64,000 nucleotides of DNA from Sorghum bicolor. Lineage: Eukaryota > Streptophyta > Magnoliopsida > Poales > Poaceae. A program made the translations under genes and the position numbers. Below, in pieces: positions 35,660-47,000 of this stretch; the stretch's first letter is position 1; every line of letters starts with the position of its first letter. The stretch is from assembly GCF_000003195.3 (NCBI RefSeq), contig NC_012875.2, positions 13,723,405 through 13,787,404 on the forward strand. Direction: 5' to 3'. Below the pieces are notes generated by a model, which searched no databases, was not told where the DNA came from, and was given only the letters and a program-made list of their open reading frames with translations.

Positions 35660-36569
35660 TTTGTTGACTGTCGGACGCAAGTCTAGTTAGAAATTGGCCG
35701 TCTTAAGGTATTGAAATTGCTACAAAATCCTTGTTCTATGAAGCTTGATATTTTCCTCTATACTATATTCTTTTCATTGCTATTCATGCTTATTTTAAAG
35801 ACTTGTTCTGATCCCCACTCCTTGCTTGATATACTTTTAGAACCTTTTCTTACCACCTTCTGGCGTCATTGAAATAGGAGATTTAGGATCTTTGCCCTTA
35901 ATAGGAAGAGAACGATAGTACCGTAAGTTGAGTCAATGCTTGGAGTGTGAAACTTTGATGCTTGGTTTGGTTTGTTATTATGCTTATGCTTGATTTGGAT
36001 CTTTGTAATGAGTGTAATGATCTTGTGGATTTCCTCTATAATTTCATTTAGTGATAGGCCTAAGGCATAAGGATTAATGGACTAAGTAGTTGGGTTTGGT
36101 TAAAATCCTGTTTCCGTCCTGGCTGTTTTTGGAGCAGTCTGCAATCAATCTGGTGTAATTCAAAATCTGTTCGTGCAATGTTCATCAAATTTTTCTAGGA
36201 ACAAGTAGACTCTCATATCTTTCCAATGCCTCAAGAATGACAATATTATCTGTTATGAGCTATGAGTTATGGCTGTTTAAAGTTGAAGTTTCTGCGCAGT
36301 CTAAAATTCTGGAACAGTTTTGGTTATGCTCAGTTTTGACTCAATCAATGATAGAATCTGTTAATATGGTCCAAATGAAAGTTGTAGATAACTCCTTTAT
36401 ATTTCCAACAGTGTATAGCATGTATCCTTTTGAATTCCGGAACTCGAGATATGACTGATTTTCTGATCTGCTAATGTTGGATGTCGCCCAGAAACATTCA
36501 GATTCAACGATCTCTTGTATTTAACATGTTGGATATTACTGAGATATGTTTATATACCTCGGAATGCAG
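35660..36569 (+). other. E2 noncoding leader
   Basis: No gene seen. It shares segments with E1 (12040-12170) and E3 (reverse complement, 55545-56300), including 'ggatctttgtaatgagtgta' and a motif with 'gttgtagataactcctttat'. It ends TGCAG just before the gag ATG, which resembles a splice acceptor. Confidence 0.6.
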
Positions 36570-37620
36570 ATGGCAGCAAGAGGAAGAGGAAGAGGCAGAG
36601 GCCGTGGCAATGGTGCCAATGATCCAATTACTGTGGAAGAGCTCATGCAAACCCAGAAAGAGATGATGCATGTCTTCATGCAGCACCTACAGCAGCAACC
36701 TCCACCACCACCAGTTCATGTGAGAGATAAGCGTGGTGAATTTATGAAGGGAAGACCTCCAGTGTTTACACACTCAGCCGATCCTATGGAGGCGGATGAT
36801 TAGTTACGTGCTGTGGAGAGGCAACTAAACACAGCACAATGCAATGATATGGAGAAGGTGTTGTATACATGGACAGCTTCAGGGTGCAGCTCAGACATGG
36901 TGGGAGTCGTATCAAGCTGCTCGTCCCAACAATGCTCCTCCTATCACTTGGTTGGAATTTTGCAGAGACTTTAGAGCACGACATATCAATGAAGGAATAA
37001 TGGAGCTCAAGCAAAAAAAATTCAGATCTCTGCGGATGGGTTCTATGACCGTGGCTGAGTATCATGACATGTTTGAGCAACTGGCTCGCTATGCCCCAAA
37101 CGAAGTTAGAGAAGATGCTGACAAACAACGTCTCTTCATGAAAGGTCTTTACTATGAACTTAGGTTGCAGTTGGCTGGAAATACCTACCCTACCTTCCAG
37201 GCTCTGGTGAACCGTGCTATTGTATTGGATAACATGCGCAAAGGTCAGGACAAGAAGAGAAGGATGCTAGCACAAGGTTCTGGAGGCAACAACCGCCAAC
37301 GTTTCAATTCTCAGTAGGGCGCTCAACAAAGGTTCCAGGGACCAGTTAGTCAATGGGATCGCAACCAACAATCTCAGCGTAATCCTAATCAACAACAGGG
37401 TGGACAACAGGCTCCCCGCTCAGGAATTTCAAATGCCACCTCTATGAAGAGAAGTGCTCCCAATACCCCTACTAGGTGTTTTCGCTGTGGAAAAGAAGGT
37501 CATATGTCATATGATTGCCCGGAGAGATTCAACCAACAGAACAGCAATCAAAAGTCTAATTCTCATGGAGCAAAGGTGAACCATGTGGCTGCAGAGACAG
37601 TACAAGAGGGACCGGAGATT
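36570..37620 (+). pseudogene. E2 gag: capsid domain and zinc knuckle, broken
   Basis: Gag builds the virus-like particle and packages RNA. The ATG at 36570 fits best (MAARGRGRGRG, an Arg/Gly-rich start); the ATG at 36546 in the same frame is less likely. The coding sequence continues through VEELMQTQKEMMHVFMQHL to a TAG at 36801, where relatives have a Trp. A frameshift follows near 36870. The capsid core (AAQTWWESYQAARPNNAPPITWLEF, ..ELKQKKFRSLRMGSMTVAEYHDMFEQLARYAP..) runs to a TAG at 37315, after a basic KKRRMLAQGSGG stretch. The same frame goes on Gln-rich and reaches a CX2CX4HX4C knuckle (CFRCGKEGHMSYDC, about 37477-37518). Three breaks make it non-functional as read. The pattern is that of chromovirus (Tekay/Del-like) Gag. 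Confidence 0.88.
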
Positions 37621-38094
37621 ATGATGGGTACGTTCAGTATCAACTCTATTCCTGCTACAGTTCTATTTGATTCTAGAGCTGCGCATACATTCCTATCACA
37701 AGCATTTGTTAGAGTTCATAGCATTCCACAAGTCGCCATGAAAACCCATATGCTAGTGAACTCACCGGGAGGAACTATACCAGTTTCATATTGTTGCCCC
37801 TCAGCAAGTCTTTCTTTAAGGGGGGTAGATTTCCCGGTTAGTCCCATGGTTATGAGAACTTCAGGCATAGATGTGATTCTAGGTTTGGATTGGATGAAGA
37901 AATATACTACGGAAATTAAGTGCAAAGAGAAAGTAGTAGTTGTGACAACACCAAAGGGAGAGAGAATTAGTGTGGATGTAGCAGTGCAGGCTCCACCCAC
38001 CGCTACAGTGAATCAGCTGGATGATGGTGTTGATCTTCAGGACTGTGTAGGGAATAAATTTTCAGATAAGTTACCAGGTATGTTACTTGACTAG
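37621..38094 (+). pseudogene. E2 retropepsin-like domain, altered active site
   Basis: The frame continues from gag without a stop (TFSINSIPATVLFDSRAAHTFLSQAFV) and follows the aspartic-protease pattern. The active-site triad reads D-S-R (37669-37677) instead of D-S-G, and the usual downstream motif is present as GIDVILGLDWMKKY. Loss of the glycine should abolish activity. The frame ends at a stop near 38094. Everything between the protease and the chromodomain tail is missing. An internal copy of the polypurine motif falls in this coding stretch. Confidence 0.82.
37816..37828 (+). other. E2 internal copy of the polypurine-tract motif
   Basis: TTAAGGGGGGTAG, identical to the 3' polypurine tract of E2 (38219-38231) and located about 410 bp upstream of the 3' LTR, inside the protease-like frame (SLRGVDF). 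Confidence 0.6.
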
Positions 38095-38269
38095 AGACAT
38101 GATTTTGCTAGTGCAATGGAATCGGTTTTTAGAGGCAGAAGCAACTTGGGAAAGAGAGGATGATTGGAGAGAATCATATCTTGTTTATGCACTGCTCAAT
38201 CTCGAGGACGAGATTCTTTTAAGGGGGGTAGAATTTGTAACACCCAAAAATTTGCTTTTGAATTACTAG
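38087..38269 (+). pseudogene. E2 chromodomain C-terminal stub
   Basis: Within this short frame LLVQWNRFLEAEATWEREDDWRES matches the end of a chromodomain (…V.W......ATWE.E..), the module at the integrase C-terminus of chromoviruses that targets integration to heterochromatin. It is followed by NLEDEILLRG, encoded by the conserved 'ctcgaggacgagattc' tail before the polypurine tract. Only about 25 residues of the domain remain, directly after the protease remnant. A deletion has therefore removed RT, RNase H, integrase and the first part of the chromodomain. This places E2 in a chromovirus lineage. Confidence 0.72.
38219..38235 (+). other. E2 3' polypurine tract
   Basis: TTAAGGGGGGTAG plus four bases, ending at the 3' LTR start at 38236. 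Confidence 0.85.
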
Positions 38270-41018
38270 GATTTAATGAGAATTATTTAAGCAATTTTTG
38301 TGGGCATTTAATCTAGTAAATAAAATTATTTTTGTTGAAATTAAAATTTATCATAAGATTAGAAACTTGTTTGTGCATTCATGCTGAAGAATATTTTCTT
38401 TTGTATTTTTTTCCTCTGGCTTGAATTTATTTGCATTCAAAATTTTATTTGGAAAAGGTTTTAGGAAGAGAAAACAGAAAAGAAAAAAAAAAAGAGAAAG
38501 ACCCCAGCCCAGCTGTCCCCTGGCCTATTTTTTCCCCCCGCTCGCGGCCCAAGCTCGGCCAGTATGCGGCCTGGACAGCCAGCGCCCCAGCTCCCCTCGC
38601 GCGGCCCAACTCCCTCTCCCGGCCGAACGCGCGCGCCTCCTTCTCTTTTGCGTCGGCTGACGACCGGACCCCGCCAACTCCTTCCACCGACAGCTCGGGC
38701 CGCGTGACAGTCTCCCTTCCTGTTTTTCCTTTCTTCTTCCTTCCGTAACCGGCTGGGAATCTCCCTCCCCGAAGGCAAGGAACCCGATTTCACCGGGATT
38801 TTCGCGTGTTAAGATCAAAACCGCGCCCTATAAAGCTTCTCCTCCAAAGCCGCAGTTTCCGTTTGCATCTGCACCGCAAAAACCAAGCCTTAGTCGCCTC
38901 CTTTCGCGAAGTGGGATCTCGCCGACCTCGGCCTCCGCTGCTGCGCGTAACCACGCCCCCGTGAACCATCTCCGGTCGAAATAACGCTCTAGGTGAGTTC
39001 GCGAGCTTCTTCTCCATCTTCCCATGGGCTCGGATTGCCGTTTGGTGCTTCGGAGGCAAGAAATCGCAGGCGCCGGCGAGCTCTGCGGCGGCGCCCATGA
39101 CCACCACCGCGCGCCGGAGGAGGGAGCCGGCCGGCCGGCCCACCGAGGCCTCCCCAGGAGCAGATCGTGACCGTCCATCTGAAGATCAAGGGCCCAGATT
39201 AAAGCGTACCCCTTCACTGCACTTTTCCATAAAGAGCCCCTGGAGAATTTGGATATTGAACCCGCGGTCCTTGGCGCATTTACGGTTTTTTTACGCTTTC
39301 TAAATTAAGAAAACGTATTCCTGTCGGTTAAGTTAAAATACGCTTTCCAAAATTCATAGAATTGCCACTGAACTTAAATTGCTTATAAAATATTCATTTT
39401 AACTCCGTTTTTGTCCATTCAAATTTAGTTGGATTCATATTTATGAGCTCTACGTGTTAGAAGTATTTATTCTCTGTTTTGAAACTTTTTAATTCTGCAG
39501 TAGCATTTAATTAATTATTTCTCTATAGGAAATCTTAGAAAATTCATATCTTCTCCGTTTTAATTCCGATTCTCGTGAACTTTACGTTTGTGTGATCGTA
39601 GCGCTGTGTAGAATATTTTCATAAACTTTTACCTTTGATTTCTCACTGTTGGTGTAATGTTCTAATTATATCTTGTTTGCTTTGTGTATGATTGTCTACA
39701 TTGGATTGCGTGTTGTTGATTGATGTTTGGGAATAGACGGTGAGCCGTACGTTGGTGATCAAGACCAAGCTTTTGAAGACCAGCAGGCTCAGGAGAGCTT
39801 TGATCAAGGCAAGTATAACTTGGGATCATCCTTGTTACATATTCACTTATAACTACACATATATATCATATGCATGCTATCACCTTGTCGACCTTAGCAA
39901 AATCATAGATGATTGTTACCTAGATTCCTTGTTACCTACTTGATATGCATTTAGTGTAGATGTGCTAGTGCTTGATATAATCCATGATCTTGTAAGATGA
40001 TTAATAGCTATGCAATGAACGTTAAATGATGACAAATAACTATATGAGATCTTGTCTGTAAGTGATCACCGGGACAACAGTGCAACCATGAGGGCTATAA
40101 TGGCTCTGGCTTTAGCTCAGTATGAAGACCTTTTCTGGCTTGTTAGAGGTTATCCGAAAGGGCGGAGGGGCTGAACCGTTTTGGGTATAGTGCGAGCCCC
40201 TGTCCCTATGTGTATAGGCTGCGTGTCATTGTGCCATTCGGAAGGGGGTATCTATATCTGCGCGCAAAGGAAACCTTGCGGCCCTAACATGTTAGACTAA
40301 CTTTTGAAAGGGTTCATAGTGATGCCTGCTGACCTCCCTAGGAAGGGGGTTAAGAGATTAGCTACCTCCGACGAAAGGGTAAATCATGACTCATGGGTAA
40401 AGATGTACAACCTCTGCAGAGGGTAAAACTGGTATACTAATCGTGCTCACGGTTATGAGCGGCCTTGGGGGTTCTTGCTGCGACGACGATGAGCTTATTA
40501 AGTTGTTATGTTTATTTGATTATCGTTTATGCTAAGAATTAATTATGCTTACACTTGATCATGTGATTAATGGATTATTTATGCTACCTTGACATTTGCT
40601 ATTTAATTATGAATATGCTATCCACTATTAAAAGCTAAATGCAGTCAAACCAGTGTCAGCTATTTGAGCCTCATGAACCCCTGGTTATACTTGTTGAGTA
40701 CGATATGTGCTCACTCTTGCAATTTCCCAACACCCTAGGTTATGCTAATGATGATGATTGGAATGAGGATTATCGCTATGAGTACTAGGTTTGAAGTCAA
40801 CCAGTCAATGTTGTCCCTGTGTGGAGCTTCCGTCGAGAGCGTTGTTTACTTCATGCTATCATTTTTGTATGAGACTATGTGATATATATTATGTTCCGCT
40901 ATGTAATAAACACTGCAATGGTACATTTGAGATTTGTCTACTTATGTGTGCGACTGTTTCTGGGGCACATATGAGTCTTTTATGCATCCTATTTTGTTCT
41001 TAAAATATGGGTGTGACA
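38236..41018 (+). repeat. E2 3' LTR
   Basis: Partner of 32791-35644. It has a single copy of the 95-bp unit and a TATA box at 38829-38834, and ends GGGTGTGACA before the TSD ATCTC. Many scattered substitutions separate it from the 5' LTR. Confidence 0.95.
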
Positions 41019-44000
41019 ATCTCTCTTATAGTTTATCAAACTACAAGCGAGATATATAAGATTTTAGAAAAATATTAGAATCACCATGTCGAATGAACAT
41101 ATGACAAAATAACCTAAATAAACTCTGTAGATCTTGTAGATCTTGAGAAGTTATGAAATTTTTTATTTGGCAACTTTAAATTTTGATTTTTATTAAACAA
41201 CCTCGGATGGAAAAACTCTCTAAATAAACTTTGTAGATGTCAAAAAGTAATGAAACTTTGTAGTTGATAACTTTTTGTTTTGAAATCATTTTGTCATGCA
41301 AAACTACATTTGAATTTCTTAAATTTGAAAATTCTTTGCCGAGTGTTTTTCTTTGACACTCGGCAAAGACCTTCTTTGCTGAGTGTCAACAATAAAACAC
41401 TCGGCAAAGAAAATTTCAAATCGAATTTTGAAGGCCTAAACGAATTCAAATCAAAAAGTTTTTAACTACAAAGTCGTATAACTTCTCAAGATCTACCACA
41501 TTTATTTTGATCATTTCTTTATTTGACAAAGCCAAAAGAAATTTATTTACAAATTTTACATCTCTCTCTTAAAGTTTATGAAACTAGAAAAGAGATATAT
41601 AAGATTTTACAAAAATATTAGAATCACCATGTCCGATGAACATATGATAAAATAACCTAAATAAACTCTGTAGATCCTGAGAAGTTATGAAATTTTGTAT
41701 TTGGCAACTTTTTTATTTGAGTTCATCTTGTCATGCAAAACCGCGTTTTTAATTGAAAATTTTAAAATTTGATTTTTTTAAAGAACCTCGGATGGAAAAA
41801 CTCTCTAAATAAACTTTGTAGATCTCAAAAAGTTATGAAACTTTGTAGTTGATAACTTTTTGTTTCGAAATCATCTTGTCATGCAAAAACTATATTTGAA
41901 TTTCTTAAATTTGAATATTTTGAAGGCCTAAACGAATTCAAATCAAAAAGTTTTTAACTACAAAGTTGTATAAATTCTCAAGATCTACAACATTTATTTT
42001 GATCATTTCTTTGTTTGACAAAGCCAAAACAAATTTATTTACAAATTTTACTTCCCTCTCTTATAGTTTATGAAACTACAAGAGAGATATATAAGATTTT
42101 ACAAAAATATTAGAATCACCATGTCGGATGAACATATGACAAAATAACCAAAATAAACTCTGTAGATCTTGAGAAGTTATGAAATTTTGTATTTGGCAAC
42201 TTTTTTATTTGAGTTCATCCTGTCATGCAAAACCGCGTTTTTAATTGAAAATTTTAAATTTTGATTTTTTTAAAGAACCTCGGATGGAAAAACTCTCTAA
42301 ATAAACTTTATACATCTCAAAAAGTTATGAAACTTTGTAGTTGATAACTTTTTGTTTTGAAATCATCTTGTTATGCAAAAACTACATTTGAATTTCCTAA
42401 ATTTGAAAATTTTGAAGGCCTAAACGAATTCAAATCAAAAACTTTGTAACTACAAAGTTGTATAAATTCTCAAGATCTACAACATTTATTTTGATCATTT
42501 CTTTATTTGACAAAGCCAAAACAAATTTATTTACAAATTTTACATCTGTCTTATATTTTATGAAACTACAAGAGAGATATATAAGATTTTAGAAAAATAT
42601 TAGAATCACCATGTCGGATGAACATATGACAAAATAAACTAAATAAACTCTGTAGATCTTGAGAAGTTATGAAATTTTGTATTAGGCAACTTTTTTATTT
42701 GACTTCATTTTGCCATGCAAAACAGCATTTTTAATTGAAAATTTTAAATTTGGATTTTTTTTTAAACAACCTCGGATGGAAAAACTCTCTAAATAAACTT
42801 TGTAGATCTCAAAAAGTAATGAAACTATGTAGTTGATAACTTTTTGTTCTGAAATCATCTTGTCATGCAAAACTACATTTGACTTTCTTAAATTTGAAAA
42901 TTCTTTGCCAAGTGTTTTTCTTTGACACTCAGCAATGACCTTCTTTGCCGAGTGTCAAAAATAAAACACTCGGCAAAGAAAATTTCAAATCAAATTTTGA
43001 AGGCCTAAATGAATTCAAATCAAAAAGGTTTTAACTACAAAGTTGTATAACTTCTCAAGATCTACAACATTCATTTTGATCATTTCTTTATTTTACAAAG
43101 CCAAAACAAATTTATATACAAAAACGTTATGAAACTCTCTAAATCAACTTTGTAGATCTCAAAAAGTTATGAAACTTTGTAGTTGATAACTCTTTGTTTT
43201 CAAATCATCTTGTCATGCAAAAACTACATTTAAATTTCTTAAATTTGAAAATTCTTTGCCGAGTGTCAAAAATAAAACACTCGGGCAAAGAAAATTTCAA
43301 ATCGAATTTTAAAGGCCTAAACGAATTCAAATCAAAAAGTTTTTAACTACAAAGTTGTATAACTTCTCAAGATCTACAACATTCATTTTGATCATTTCTT
43401 TATTTGACAAAGCCAAAACAAATTTATATACAAATTTTACATCTCTCTGTTATAGTTTATGAAACTACAAGAGAGATATATAAGATTTTAGAAACATATT
43501 AGAATCACCATGTCGGATGAACATATGACAAAATAACCAAAATAAACTCTGTAGATCTTGAGAAGTTATGAAATTTTGTATTTGGCAACTTTTTTATTTG
43601 ACTTTATCTTGTCATGCAAAACCGCGTTTTTAATTAAAAATTTTAAAATTTGTTTTTTTTAAACAACCTCGGATGGAAAAACTCTCTAAATAAACTTTGT
43701 AGATCTCAAAAAGTTTTCAAACTTTGTAGTTGATAACTTTTTGTTTTCAAATCATCCTGTCATGCAAAAACTACATTTAAATTTCTTAAATTTGAAAATT
43801 CTTTGCCAGAGTGTTTTTCGTTGACACTCGGCAAAAAAAATTTCAAATCGAATTTTGAAGGCATAAACGAATTCAAATCAAAAAGTTTTTAACTACAAAG
43901 TTGTATAACTTCTCAAGATCTACAACATTTATTTTGATCATTTCTTTATTTGACAAAGCCAAAACAAAGTTGTTTATAAATTTTACATCTCTCTCTTATA

Positions 44001-47000
44001 GTTTATGAAACTAGAAAAGAGACATATAAGATTTTAGAAAAATATTAGAATCACTATGTCGGATGAACATATGACAAAATAACCTAAATAAACTCTATAG
44101 ATCTTGAGAAGTTATGAAATTTTGTATTTGGCAACTTTTTTATTTGAGTTCATCTTGTCATGCAAAACCGCATTTTTAATTGAAAATTTTAAATTTTCAT
44201 TTTTTTTAAACAACCTCGGATGGAAAAACTCTCTAAATAAACTTTGTAGATCTCAAAAAGTAATGAAACTTTGTAGTCGATAACTTTTTTTTTGAAATCA
44301 TCTTGTCATGCAAAACTACATTTGAATTTCTAAAATTTGAAAATTCTTTACCGAGTGTTTTTCTTTGACACTCAGCAAAGACCTTCTTTGCCGAGTGTCA
44401 AAAATAAAACACTCGGCAAAGAAAATTTCAAATCGAATTTTGAAGGCCTAAACGAATTCAAATCAAAAAGCTTTTAACTACAAAGTCGTATAACTTCTCA
44501 AGATCTACAACATTTATTTTGATCATTTCTTTATTTGACAAAGCCAAAACAAATTTATTTACAAATTTTACATCTCTCTCTTATAGTTTATGAAACTACA
44601 AGAGAGATATATATAAGATTTTAGAAAAATATTAGAATCACCATGTCGGATGAACATATGACAAAATAACCTAAATAAACTCTGCAGATCTTGAGAAGTG
44701 ATGAAATTTTGTATTTGGCAACTTTTTTATTTGAGTTCATCTTGTAATGCAAAACCGCGTTTTTGTTTTAAAATTTAAAATTTTGATTTTTTTAAACAAA
44801 CTCGGATGGAAAAACTCTCTAAATAAACTTTGTATATCTCAAAAAGTTATGAAACTTTGTAGTTGATAACTTTTTGTTTTGAAATAATCTTGTCGTGCAA
44901 AAACTACATTTAAATTTCTTAAATTCAAAAATTCTTTGCCGAGTGTTTTTCAATGACACTCGGCAAAGACCTTCTTTGCCGAGGGTCAAAAATAAAACAC
45001 TCGGCAAAGATAATTTCAAATCGAATTTTGAACGCCTAAACGAATATAAATCAAAAAGTTTTTAACTACAAAGTTGTATAACTTCTCAAGATCTACAACA
45101 TTCATTTTGATCATTTCTTTATTTGACAAAGCCAAAACAAATTTATATACAAATTTTACATCTCTCTGTTATAGTTTATGAAACTACAAGAGAGATATAT
45201 AGGATTTTACAAAAATATTAGAATCACCATGTCGGATGAACATATGACAAAATAACCTAAATAAATTCTGTAGATCTTGAGAAGTTATGAAATTTTGTAT
45301 TTGGCAACTTTTTTATTTGAGTTCATCTTGTCATGCAAAACCGCGTTTTTAATTGAAAATTTTAAATTTTCATTTTTTAAACAACCTCGGATGGAAAAAC
45401 TCTCTAAATAAACTTTGCAGATCTCAAAAAGTTATGAAACTTTATAGTTGATAACCTTTTATTTTGAAATCATCTTGTCATGCAGAAACTACATTTGAAT
45501 TTCTTAAATTTGAAAATTCTTGGCCGAGTGTCAAAAATAAAACACTCGGCAAAGAAAATTTCAAATCGAATTTTGAAGGCCTAAACGAATTCAAATCAAA
45601 AAGTTTTTAACTACAAAGTTGTATAAATTCTCAAGATCTACAACATTTATTTTGATCATTTCTTTGTTTGACAAAGCCAAAACAAATTTATTTACAAATT
45701 TTACTTCCCTCTCTTATAGTTTATGAAACTACAAGAGAGATATATAAGATTTTACAAAAATATAAGAATCACCATGTCGGATGAACATATGATAAAATAA
45801 CCAAAATAAACTCTGTAGATCTTGAGAAGTTATGAAATTTTGTATTTGGCAACTTTTTTATTTGAGTTCATCCTGTCATGCAAAACCGCGTTTTTAATTG
45901 AAAATTTTAAATTTTAATTTTTTTAAAGAACCTCGGATGGAAAAACTCTCTAAATAAACTTTATAGATCTCAAAAAGTTATGAAACTTTGTAGTTGATAA
46001 CTTTTTGTTTTGAAATCATCTTGTTATGCAAAAACTACATTTGAATTTTCTAAATTTGAAAATTTTGAAGGCCTAAACGAATTCAAATCAAAAACTTTGT
46101 AACTACAAAGTTGTATAAATTCTCAAGATCTACAACATTTATTTTGATCATTTCTTTATTTGACAAGGCCAAAACAAATTTATTTACAAATTTTACATCT
46201 GTCTTATATTTTATGAAACTACAAGAGAGATATATAAGATTTTAGAAAAATATTAGAATCACCATGTCGGATGAACATATGACAAAATAAACTAAATAAA
46301 CTCTGTAGATCTTGAGAAGTTATGAAATTTTGTATTAGGCAACTTTTTTATTTGACTTCATTTTGCCATGCAAAGCCGCATTTTTAATTGAAAATTTTAA
46401 ATTTTGATTTTTTTTAAACAACCTCGGATGGAAAAACTCTCTAAATAAACTTTGTAGATCTCAAAAAGTAATAAAACTATGTAGTTGATAACTTTTTGTT
46501 GTGAAATCATCTTGTCATGCAAAACTACATTTGACTTTCTTAAATTTGAAAATTCTTTGCCAAGTGTTTTTCTTTGACACTCAGCAATGACCTTCTTTGC
46601 CGAGTGTCAAAAATAAAACACTCGGCAAAGAAAAATTCAAATCAAATTTTGAAGGCCTAAATGAATTCAAATCAAAAAGTTTTTAACTACAAAGTTGTAC
46701 AACTTCTCAAGATCTACAACATTCATTTTGATCATTTCTTTATTTGACAAAGCCAAAACAAATTTATATACAAAAACGTTATGAAACTCTCTAAATCAAC
46801 TTTGTAGATCTCAAAAAGTTACGAAACTTTGTAGTTGATAACTCTTTGTTTTCAAATCATCTTGTCATGCAAAAACTACATTTGAATTTCTTAAATTTGA
46901 AAATTCTTTGCCGAGTGTCAAAAATAAAACACTCGGGCAAAGAAAATTTCAAATCGAATTTTGAAGACCTAAACGAATTCAAATCAAAAAGTTTTTAACT

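Larger units (their letters stand above)
32791..41018 (+). mobile_element. E2: complete non-autonomous Ty3/gypsy (chromovirus-like) LTR retrotransposon
   Basis: LTRs of 2854 and 2783 bp start TGTAACACCC and end GGGTGTGACA. A perfect target duplication ATCTC flanks the element (32786-32790, 41019-41023). The interior is 2591 bp: PBS, long leader, gag with stops and a frameshift, a protease-like domain, then the last part of a chromodomain, and the polypurine tract. RT, RNase H and integrase are missing, so it looks like an internal deletion of an autonomous chromovirus. The two LTRs differ more than those of E1 or E3, so E2 is probably the oldest of the three. Confidence 0.95.

Noticed and set aside
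44819..45019. 66-codon frame repeated almost exactly at 49013-49213
   Set aside because: It is the same noncoding array monomer duplicated by a 4194-bp block offset, with no start context or codon bias. The repetition is DNA-level.
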